This document shows positions 36,497-43,880 of a stretch of 43,880 nucleotides of DNA, piece after piece; the stretch's first letter is position 1, and each line of letters begins with the position of its first letter. The translations under genes and the position numbers were made by a program. Below the pieces are notes generated by a model. That model ran no database searches and had not been told where the DNA came from. It saw only the letters and a list, made by a program, of their open reading frames with translations. The stretch is from Deltaproteobacteria bacterium (GTDB lineage: Bacteria > Bdellovibrionota_C > UBA2361 > OMII01): NCBI GenBank assembly GCA_947488865.1, contig CANLCB010000007.1, positions 1 to 43,880 of the forward strand, read 5' to 3'.

Positions 36497-37298
36497 GCTC
36501 CTCCTCTAGGTGTCTACTTGATGACCTACGACCACGGAAGGCAAAAGAGTTCTTCTCGAGGATTTCACGGAGCGAGGACGAATCGAGATTTCGGTGAATC
36601 GCGCCATCCATAAAGAGCGAGATCGCGCCTGTTTCCTCAGAATTGACAATCACCATCGCGTCGCTTCGCTCAGTGATCCCCAGCGCAGCGCGATGCCTCG
36701 TTCCGAACTGAGGATCGATGTCGGGATTGAAGCTGAGAGGCAAGACGCAACCAGCCGCTTTAATTCGCCCACCTTCAATAATGACAGCTCCGTCGTGCAA
36801 CGGAGAATCTTTCGTGAAGATACTGTACAGGATCTTGCGACTCACCCGAGCGTCGAGCAGCACGCCCTCAGCCAAGAACTCATCAAGCCCCACCTCGCGT
36901 TGAATCACAATAAGACTTCCAAGCTTCGCCTTGGACATTCTGTGGGCGGCGAGAGCAATCTCCTCCTGCACACGATCGGATACTGATTTTGATTGCTTAA
37001 AGAGAAAGGGTTGCGAGCCCATCTTCGTCAGAGCTCGACGAATATCATCTTGGAAAATAACCACTACGAGGAGGATGAACGAGTTGAATACGCTATCAAT
37101 CAACCACGCCAAGGTCACCAGACCTATCTTCTTGGCTATGAAGTAAACAATGGCGACCGCCAGGAGCCCTACGAGCATTGGAAGAGCGCGCGTTCCTCGA
37201 ATAACGAGCAACGCGCGATACATCAGAACAGACACGAGCAGAACATCCACTACGTGGATGAGCGTGTTCGTGGATATTCCCCATGCTCCAAATTCCAT
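36483..37298 (-). CDS. cdaA: Diadenylate cyclase (CdaA/DacA, DisA_N domain)
   Basis: N-terminal TM helices; DSPLHDGAVIIEGGRIKAAGCVLPLS (DGA) and FGTRHRAALGITE (RHR) catalytic motifs. Confidence 0.95.
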   Translation of the reverse strand: MEFGAWGISTNTLIHVVDVLLVSVLMYRALLVIRGTRALPMLVGLLAVAIVYFIAKKIGLVTLAWLIDSVFNSFILLVVVIFQDDIRRALTKMGSQPFLFKQSKSVSDRVQEEIALAAHRMSKAKLGSLIVIQREVGLDEFLAEGVLLDARVSRKILYSIFTKDSPLHDGAVIIEGGRIKAAGCVLPLSFNPDIDPQFGTRHRAALGITERSDAMVIVNSEETGAISLFMDGAIHRNLDSSSLREILEKNSFAFRGRRSSSRHLEEEHDGQ

Positions 37299-37381
37299 AC
37301 AACTCCACAGAGACTGAAAACAATCAGCCCTAAGACTTTACGTAACAACGGACCGCGCTCTAACGAGACAGCGAAACAGTC

Positions 37382-39274
37382 CTAGGCCGCTACCGACACA
37401 CCCTGACCTGATTGATCACCACCTTGTGGTCCTGAAGGTCCACCTTGGGGCCCTGGAGAGAACCCCTCCCCTCGAAGGATCTTGTCGATATCCTCCGCGT
37501 CAAGGGTCTCCTTCTCAACAACTGCCTTAGCGAGCGAATGGAGCATATCCACATTCTCAGTGAGAATCTTCCTAGCCACCTCGTACTGAGAGCTCAGAAG
37601 AGATTTCACCTCTTGATCGATTTCGAACTGAATAGTCTCGGAATGCTCCCGTGGCTTCCCAAGCTCTCGGCCAAGGAACACATGCTCCTCTTTGCTGTTG
37701 TAGTGAATTGGACCGAGCTTCTCGCTCATTCCCCACTCACACACCATACGGCGAGCGATGTCAGTGGCTCTTTGGATGTCACTGCTGGCTCCGGTATTCA
37801 TCTCGTTGAAGACTAATTCTTCAGCGACACGGCCGCCGAAAAACACCGCCAATTGATCCATCCAATATGACCGTGAATACGTATGGCGATCATTCTCTGG
37901 GAGCTGCTGCATGAGGCCAAGCGCCATGCCGCGAGGAACGATCGTGAGCTTGTGAACCGGATCCGCGTTAACCAACTTCTTCGCGACTAACGCATGACCT
38001 GACTCGTGATACGCAGTGGTAAGCTTCTCCTTCTCGGAGAGAAGCATCGAACGACGCTCAGCGCCCATCATCACTTTGTCTTTGGCGTACTCAAAATCCG
38101 ATCGCTCAACAACAGACTTGTTCTTGCGAGCGGCGTAGAGAGCCGCCTCATTCACAAGAATTTCAAGATCTGCTCCCGAGAACCCAGGGGTTCCACGGGC
38201 GATAATGTTGAGATCAACATCAGGAGCGAGCGGAACCTTCTTGGTGTGTACTTTAAGGATACCGAGACGGCCATTGAGATCTGGACGGTTAACAACCACA
38301 CGACGGTCAAAACGACCTGGTCGCATGAGGGCTGGATCCAACACATCTGGACGGTTTGTCGCCGCGATGAGGATTACGCCCTCATTACTCTCGAATCCAT
38401 CCATCTCAACGAGGAGTTGGTTAAGGGTTTGCTCACGCTCATCGTGACCTCCGCCCATTCCCGCGCCACGGTGACGCCCGACCGCGTCGATCTCGTCGAT
38501 AAAGATGATACACGGAGCGTTCTTCTTTCCTTGAATGAAGAGGTCGCGCACACGAGACGCTCCGACACCCACGAACATCTCCACGAAATCCGATCCAGAG
38601 ATGCTGAAGAACGGAACGCCCGCCTCACCAGCGATCGCCTTAGCGAGAAGAGTCTTTCCAGTACCAGGAGAACCGATGAGAAGCACTCCCTTAGGGATGC
38701 GCCCGCCGAGACGGGTAAACTTCTTCGGATCTTTCAAGAACTCGATAATTTCCTCAAGCTCATTTCTAGCCTCGTCTATTCCAGCTACATCAGCGAACGT
38801 GACTTTCTGCTGACTCTCCGTGAGGAGCTTCGCGCGAGACTTTCCGAAACTCATGCCTTTACCAGCGCCCATTTGCATCTGCCGCCATACCGTGAAACCG
38901 ACCACCAACAGGAGGAGCATCGGAAGCGCGTTCATGATGAAGAAAAGATAGGAAGACTGATCCGCTGGCTCAACGACCTTTACGTCAACGCCATTCTTAA
39001 CAAGCGTTGGAACAAGCGTGTCGTCTTTTGGAAGCGTCGTATGAAATTGACCAAACTCGGACTGGTCCTCTTTCACCCGATACTCGCCATACAGCGAAGT
39101 ACCTTCAATGCGCACCCCTCGCACATTGTGCTTCTCAACTTGTTGAATGAAATCCGTGTAGGACAACTCTGTAGCTAGTTCAGACTTCTGCTTGGCAATG
39201 CTGTATACCATTAGAACTAGAAGAATAATTGCGAGCCAAAAGACACCGTTTCTCGTCACCTGAGTACTCTCCAA
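37382..39274 (-). CDS. ftsH: ATP-dependent zinc metalloprotease FtsH
   Basis: [64 protein letters not shown] (HEXXH), C-terminal Gly/Pro/Gln-rich tail. Confidence 0.98.
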   Translation of the reverse strand: MESTQVTRNGVFWLAIILLVLMVYSIAKQKSELATELSYTDFIQQVEKHNVRGVRIEGTSLYGEYRVKEDQSEFGQFHTTLPKDDTLVPTLVKNGVDVKVVEPADQSSYLFFIMNALPMLLLLVVGFTVWRQMQMGAGKGMSFGKSRAKLLTESQQKVTFADVAGIDEARNELEEIIEFLKDPKKFTRLGGRIPKGVLLIGSPGTGKTLLAKAIAGEAGVPFFSISGSDFVEMFVGVGASRVRDLFIQGKKNAPCIIFIDEIDAVGRHRGAGMGGGHDEREQTLNQLLVEMDGFESNEGVILIAATNRPDVLDPALMRPGRFDRRVVVNRPDLNGRLGILKVHTKKVPLAPDVDLNIIARGTPGFSGADLEILVNEAALYAARKNKSVVERSDFEYAKDKVMMGAERRSMLLSEKEKLTTAYHESGHALVAKKLVNADPVHKLTIVPRGMALGLMQQLPENDRHTYSRSYWMDQLAVFFGGRVAEELVFNEMNTGASSDIQRATDIARRMVCEWGMSEKLGPIHYNSKEEHVFLGRELGKPREHSETIQFEIDQEVKSLLSSQYEVARKILTENVDMLHSLAKAVVEKETLDAEDIDKILRGEGFSPGPQGGPSGPQGGDQSGQGVSVAA

Positions 39275-39281
39275 ACCTAGT

Positions 39282-39468
39282 GTGCGGAAATCGCACTACT
39301 CGTCACTTCACCATCCGTATCACTCCGATAGAGCCTGAACAGGCTCCAGTTCGGTATGAGAGCGTTCATCCGTGGCACGAAAACCCGTTTGAACTGGAAT
39401 GAGTGTTAAGCAACCCTTATTGTTTACCCCAGTCAGCACTATCCGACAACAATAAGGATATAAGGGTT
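39282..39468 (-). promoter_or_regulatory. Structured tilS-ftsH spacer / ftsH leader with several inverted repeats
   Basis: Inverted repeats read directly: GTGCG-gaaat-CGCAC (39282-39296); GAGCCT-gaac-AGGCTC (39331-39346); TCCAGTTC...GAACTGGA (about 39346-39398); CCTTATTGTT (39415-39424)/AACAATAAGG (39448-39457), competing with AACCCTTAT (39412-39420)/ATAAGGGTT (39460-39468). Confidence 0.5.
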
Positions 39469-39480
39469 CCGACCGTTTAC

Positions 39481-40455
39481 CTAGATTTTTTGACCCTCTG
39501 GAGGGCTCAAGAACAGCCCCCCTTTCCGCATTTCGAGGGTTCGCCCCCCACCTACATCGACCCGACCATTCTCGACCCGCAGAAGATTCAGAAGCACCTC
39601 GGCTCGCCCCTGGCTAATGGTATGCCCCAAAAGAGGAGTAAAGAGGGTTTGGGCAACTCTCCACTGAACGGCAGGATGGGCGGAATGAAGCTCAGTCCGG
39701 CATCGATTAACCCATTCGGGAGCATCGAACTCGATGGCACCCACCGAGCCCGCCACCTGCTCAGCCATCCAGCGCAAGGCATCGCAATCCTCGGCGAGGG
39801 CCTGGGCCCGCTCCGCCAAGCTCCATACAATGGAGGCATCAAACTCCGACTCAATAAAAGGAATCACCCTCTTTCGGATACGATTCCGAACCAAAGAGGT
39901 GTCCTCATTCGTAGGGTCTTCCACAAAAAGTACGGATTGCTCGACCACATACTCCTCAATCTGAGCCCGGGTTATGTCCAGCAAAGGTCGCAGACACCCC
40001 CGCTCCTCATCGGAATCTTCGATAGTATTCAGCTCCTTATTGGCGATCAGCCGCATGAGCAGGGTCTCGGCGACATCGTTCGCCGTATGAGCGGTAACGA
40101 TGTGATGCAGCCCCTGCTCTCGCCTAAGCTGTTGGAAGGCATCGTACCTCCCCCTTCTCGCCCACGCCTCCATGTTCTCCGTGACGGGCCGCGCGCCAAG
40201 GGTCCGAATATGGCAATCGACTCCAAGCTTTTTACACTGAGCAGCCACAAAGGCCGCGTCACTTGCGCTGTTGGGACGAAGGCCGTGATCGACGTGACAG
40301 ACTTCGAGATGGAGAGATTTAAGCCGCCGCACGTTGGAAAGGGCGTGCAGAAGCACTGAGGAATCCTTCCCTCCGGATACAGCCACCAAGAGCCTTGAGC
40401 CGTCTGGAACTCTCTGAGAGAGCGCCGTGCGTATGGAAATTCGTCTGCGAGCCAC
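39481..40455 (-). CDS. tilS: tRNA(Ile)-lysidine synthase
   Basis: RLLVAVSGGKDSSVLLHAL, VCHVDHGLRPNSASDAAFV, HHIVTAHTANDVAETLLMRLI, RPLLDITRAQIEEY. Confidence 0.94.
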   Translation of the reverse strand: MARRRISIRTALSQRVPDGSRLLVAVSGGKDSSVLLHALSNVRRLKSLHLEVCHVDHGLRPNSASDAAFVAAQCKKLGVDCHIRTLGARPVTENMEAWARRGRYDAFQQLRREQGLHHIVTAHTANDVAETLLMRLIANKELNTIEDSDEERGCLRPLLDITRAQIEEYVVEQSVLFVEDPTNEDTSLVRNRIRKRVIPFIESEFDASIVWSLAERAQALAEDCDALRWMAEQVAGSVGAIEFDAPEWVNRCRTELHSAHPAVQWRVAQTLFTPLLGHTISQGRAEVLLNLLRVENGRVDVGGGRTLEMRKGGLFLSPPEGQKI

Positions 40456-40521
40456 AATGGGTCAAGACTATAGCCTATCGGCCCTCTTTAGAAAGGCTTA
40501 GCGAAGCCGCGGAACATACCC

Positions 40522-41055
40522 TTATTTTTGTTCGGCCACCTTTATTGTCAGCTTCTTCGACCCGCTATCCGGGGAATCAACCAAAGGAAGCGTAATGGTT
40601 ACAATCCCTTTGGAAGCGGTAGCCTCCACCTTATCTTCCTGAACTCTCAGATCGCCCAGGGGAACTATACGCTCAAATGGACCGTAGGCTGATTCAACAT
40701 ACGTCCAGCCGGAGTCGCCGGCGGGGTCCATGAGCGGCTTACGCTCACCCCGAATCGCCAAACCTTGCGAGGTAAGCGAGAGCTCAATATCCCGCTCGTC
40801 CATACCAGGCAACTCCACCTGAACGACAATCGCCGTTTCATCCTTACACACATTCACCGTTGGAGCGAAGGTCGCTAACTTCTCCCCTAGCTGCGCCAAG
40901 GGTTCGGACACAAAATCAGGAAGGATAGAGGCGCCCGAGACAACGTCATTGAAGAGCCTATTGATCTGCTGTTGAAGGTTCGTTACCGCGTCGCGCTCAG
41001 GACCGAAGGGCACTCGCTTCTTCTTCCAACGCCACGGCACCACATTTCCAGACAT
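40522..41055 (-). CDS. Hsp20/alpha-crystallin family small heat shock protein
   Basis: PTVNVCKDETAIVVQVELPGMDERDIELSLTSQGLAIRGERK...GPFERIVPLGDLRVQEDKVEATASKGIVTITLPL. Start chosen at MSGNVVPWRWKKKR inside ORF 40522..41127. Confidence 0.92.
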   Translation of the reverse strand: MSGNVVPWRWKKKRVPFGPERDAVTNLQQQINRLFNDVVSGASILPDFVSEPLAQLGEKLATFAPTVNVCKDETAIVVQVELPGMDERDIELSLTSQGLAIRGERKPLMDPAGDSGWTYVESAYGPFERIVPLGDLRVQEDKVEATASKGIVTITLPLVDSPDSGSKKLTIKVAEQK

Positions 41056-41127
41056 ACGCCCCTCCACACGACACACTAACTCCTCCCTTAGGGATGAGCT
41101 ATGACGCCCCGGAGAGGTATAGCCCAA

Positions 41128-41547
41128 TTAAGACGAGCTTGGAACTTTTCTGATATTGTCCCAGCTATACAAGCCAGGGCCGCTGTACATAAGCGACACG
41201 GAAGCGGCGAGGAGGATAATATCTTTGTTAAAGAGGTCGTGATGCCCCGGGAAGAAACCGAAGGCAAACACGAACGAGAGCAGCATCAATGCCGAGAGCA
41301 ACCCCATAAGAGTGGTCCACAAACCAAGAACGAGGAAGCCACCTAGCGCAACCTCCGCGTACGGCAGCAGCGTCGCGTAGAGTGAGGAAGCGTTGTCAGG
41401 CAGCACGCCAAACCCCTTCACTTGCTGGATGAATGCCGCAAGCGCTTCTAGCTTACTGAGACCCGCCAATACGAAGTAAGCGCCCAACGTAACCCGAATA
41501 AAAAACGGAGCCCACCCCGATGGACCAACTGGTTGGTTAATCTTCAT
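41128..41547 (-). CDS. DoxX family membrane protein
   Basis: FFIRVTLGAYFVLAGLSKLEALAAFIQQVKGFGVLP...YAEVALGGFLVLGLWT; start at MKINQPVGPSGWAP. Confidence 0.85.
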   Translation of the reverse strand: MKINQPVGPSGWAPFFIRVTLGAYFVLAGLSKLEALAAFIQQVKGFGVLPDNASSLYATLLPYAEVALGGFLVLGLWTTLMGLLSALMLLSFVFAFGFFPGHHDLFNKDIILLAASVSLMYSGPGLYSWDNIRKVPSSS

Positions 41548-41790
41548 GACTTTATCTCCTCCGCTTCCGATGACCCGGCTCACAACTCATCAGCCAGGTT
41601 GCATGTTCTGACTTTTGATAACGTAATGAAACGAGTACAAATACTTCCGCTACCTCGAATGAGGGCACACCTGTCGCCCTACGCATATTCGGGTACCGAA
41701 AACACCCGTCCATAAGATAGGATGTATAAAAGTTTACGACAACGGACGAAGTGAGGGGGACTACCCTTTCACCAAAAATAGGCTCACCGC

Positions 41791-42759
41791 ATGGAACACC
41801 TCACCACTCAATCACCAGGAGAGATCTTTCAACGAATCAAGAGCGAGCTGCACCGAGAGATTATCGGACAAGACAAGCTCCTTGACCGGCTCTTGGTCGC
41901 CCTTCTAGCGGATGGCCACATCCTTCTTGAAGGAGTGCCCGGACTTGCGAAGACCAGGACCCTCATGGCGCTGACCAAGGTGCTCGACGCCAAGATGAGC
42001 AGAATTCAGTTCACCCCCGACATCCTCCCTTCCGACGTGGTCGGTACGGAAGTGTACCGCCCGCAAAGCGGCGACTTCGTCATCAGAAAAGGTCCCGTTT
42101 TCACAAACCTCCTGCTTGCCGACGAGATCAACCGAGCGCCAGCCAAGGTTCAATCCGCTCTCTTACAAGCGATGCAAGAGCGGGAAGTAACGATTGGAGA
42201 AGAAACCTTCCGACTTCCCGAACCATTCCTGGTGCTGGCGACACAGAATCCACTCGAACAGGAAGGGACATACGCGCTCCCTGAAGCGCAAGTAGACCGA
42301 TTTCTCATGAAGGTGAACGTCGGCTATCCCTCGTTCGATGAAGAGGTCGCGATTATTGACCTAGCCTCTGGCAAGCAATCGGCCCCTACCCCCCTCACAA
42401 AGGTTCTTCCCATCTCCGACCTGGCCTCGCTACGCGCCCAGTGCGAACAACTGTACGTAGACCCAAAGATCGATCGCTACATCGTGTCACTCGTTCACGC
42501 CACCCGAAGCTCGGACGCGTACGGCCTAAAAGGAATGATCGAATGGGGAGCGTCTCCTCGAGCCAGCATCGCGCTTCGAGTATGCGCTCGGGCGCTCGCC
42601 TTCATCAAAGGAAAACAGTTCGTCACACCTGACGATGTGAAGGAGATAGCCCCGGACGTCCTTCGTCACCGAGTACTCGTTACCTTCGAGGCGGAGGCTC
42701 GCGGAGTGGACAGCGATGAAATCATCCGAGTGCTACTCTCAAGCGTAACGGTTCCTTAA
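41791..42759 (+). CDS. MoxR family AAA+ ATPase
   Basis: GHILLEGVPGLAKTRTLMAL, FTPDILPSDVVGTEVY, LLADEINRAPAKVQSALLQAMQEREVTIG, VLATQNPLEQEGTYALPEAQVDRFLMK. Confidence 0.96.
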   Translation: MEHLTTQSPGEIFQRIKSELHREIIGQDKLLDRLLVALLADGHILLEGVPGLAKTRTLMALTKVLDAKMSRIQFTPDILPSDVVGTEVYRPQSGDFVIRKGPVFTNLLLADEINRAPAKVQSALLQAMQEREVTIGEETFRLPEPFLVLATQNPLEQEGTYALPEAQVDRFLMKVNVGYPSFDEEVAIIDLASGKQSAPTPLTKVLPISDLASLRAQCEQLYVDPKIDRYIVSLVHATRSSDAYGLKGMIEWGASPRASIALRVCARALAFIKGKQFVTPDDVKEIAPDVLRHRVLVTFEAEARGVDSDEIIRVLLSSVTVP

Positions 42760-42788
42760 TCGTTGTACGGTACCAATTAAGCGCGACG

Positions 42789-43673
42789 ATGCTCACAGCT
42801 CCACGGTTCACACTCAATCGGTCATCTGAAGTCAGGCGAATACAGCTTCGTTCCAAACGTCTGGTCACCGGAGACCTCATGGGGCAGTACCGCTCAGCCT
42901 TCCGAGGAACCGGGCTGGTGTTTACGGATATTCGCGAATATCAGCCAGGAGACGACGTCAAACACATTCACTGGAAAGCCTCCGCGAGAACCGGCAAGGT
43001 TTTTGTGAAGTCCTACGAAGAAGATCGTCAACTTCGAGTGCTTCTCGCCATCGACGCAAGCGCCTCGATGCGAGCCCTCAACGAACAAGGGGCCTTTTCT
43101 CGAGCGATGGAATTCACGTCACTGATCGGAGCCCTCACTCAAGCTGGCAACGACCTGTTTGGACTCTCGCTCTTTGCCGACAAGCCTCTAACCTACCTTC
43201 CTCCAAAATCAGGCGCTAAGCGTATCCAGCAGATCATCTCAGCCCTCATGAGCGCCGAGCCTTCCAATCCAGGAACCGATATGGCGGCGGGACTCCGAAA
43301 CGTCTCACTTCTTAATCGCAAGCCAAGTATCATCTTCGTGCTCTCTGATTTCTTCTCGAACGAGTTCCGAGACGAACTTAGAACTTTGTGCTCGATTCAC
43401 GATGTCATACTCGTGCAAATCGAATCGGCCCTTGAGAAGATCGAAAACTGCGGACTCGTGAGCTTCTTTGACGCTGAGAGCGGCCAACGGGTCGTCGTGG
43501 ATACCGCAAACCGCGCGGTGAGACAGGCGTGGGACGCCCAGCTCCAAAAACGCCGAACCGAACTTCACGATCTCGCCCAGCGCTCTGGCGCGGACCACAT
43601 CGTTCTTACAGACAATCCGATTCGCCCCCTCTTAACGCTCATGCGCGAACGCGCTCGGAGGATCTCTCGTTAA
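42789..43673 (+). CDS. DUF58 domain-containing protein
   Basis: FTDIREYQPGDDVKHIHWKASARTGKVFVKSYEEDRQLRVLLAIDASASM; follows MoxR. Confidence 0.93.
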   Translation: MLTAPRFTLNRSSEVRRIQLRSKRLVTGDLMGQYRSAFRGTGLVFTDIREYQPGDDVKHIHWKASARTGKVFVKSYEEDRQLRVLLAIDASASMRALNEQGAFSRAMEFTSLIGALTQAGNDLFGLSLFADKPLTYLPPKSGAKRIQQIISALMSAEPSNPGTDMAAGLRNVSLLNRKPSIIFVLSDFFSNEFRDELRTLCSIHDVILVQIESALEKIENCGLVSFFDAESGQRVVVDTANRAVRQAWDAQLQKRRTELHDLAQRSGADHIVLTDNPIRPLLTLMRERARRISR

Positions 43674-43674
43674 G

Positions 43675-43880
43675 ATGAATACTCCCGCGCCAACACCATA
43701 CGACATAACCGAGATTCCTCGCTTTGCGTGGGAGCCAGGCCCGGTTCAGTGGGCGGCGCTGGCGATTCTTATCGGCATGGCGGCTTTCGCGCTTCTTCGC
43801 CCCCCTAAAGGGCGCAACCTTAAGAGCGAACAGATGATCGATTCACTTTTCGCGGACCTCCTCTCCGCGAGCAAAGCAAC
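43675..43880 (+). CDS. Partial CDS, small membrane protein of the MoxR/DUF58 operon (possibly DUF4381-like), truncated by the window end
   Basis: ATG 1 nt after the DUF58 stop; MNTPAPTPYDITEIPRFAWEPGPVQWAALAILIGMAAFALLRPPKGRNLKSEQMIDSLFADLLSASKA... open to the end of the window. Confidence 0.65.
   Translation, partial: MNTPAPTPYDITEIPRFAWEPGPVQWAALAILIGMAAFALLRPPKGRNLKSEQMIDSLFADLLSASKA

Noticed and set aside
38006-39178. 390-aa plus-strand ORF
   Set aside because: Entirely antisense to ftsH, whose motifs are unambiguous; the long antisense frame is a codon-bias artefact.
39403-40359. 318-aa plus-strand ORF
   Set aside because: Antisense to tilS and its 3' spacer; no recognisable protein features.
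1-43880. CRISPR arrays, rRNA, transposases, prophage or integrase genes
   Set aside because: No regularly spaced direct repeats, rRNA-like sequence or mobile-element ORFs were recognised on either strand.

Overview
The window looks like a chromosomal segment from a Gram-negative bacterium. The gene order tilS-ftsH-cdaA-ybbR-glmM-nnr-tsaE-lysC is reminiscent of deltaproteobacteria-like lineages, but this is inference and was not checked by any search. About 0-14.3 kb is an exopolysaccharide locus: a secreted pectate-lyase-like protein, an SDR epimerase, a Wza-like export lipoprotein, a Wzc-like tyrosine autokinase, an initiating sugar transferase, a Wzx-like flippase, a Wzy/O-antigen-ligase-like protein, GT4 enzymes and two tandem paralogous epimerases. 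It ends at a tRNA-Arg(TCG). About 14.6-26.7 kb carries a PlsC-ACP-acyl-ligase fusion, two orphan ORFs, guaA, a secreted orphan, rnc-der, mnmA and a cysteine desulfurase. About 26.4-30.8 kb is an accessory patch: a small orphan, a mini helix-hairpin-helix protein, a GT4 enzyme, a 347-aa orphan and an MccF-like S66 peptidase. The rest is the lysC/tsaE/nnr/glmM/cdaR/cdaA/ftsH/tilS cluster, Hsp20, DoxX, and a MoxR-DUF58 operon that runs off the window. The observations most worth a second look are: (i) a 16-codon His-rich mini-ORF (MMFKYSVHHHHFHHRA) resembling a his-operon leader peptide, just upstream of the 347-aa orphan and the MccF-like gene; (ii) a dispersed intergenic repeat family with CGTGNACGTGAACG heads, in at least three copies, each lying 3' of a stop codon in the same relative orientation; (iii) a structured multi-hairpin tilS-ftsH spacer. 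No rRNA, CRISPR array, transposase or prophage module was recognised.
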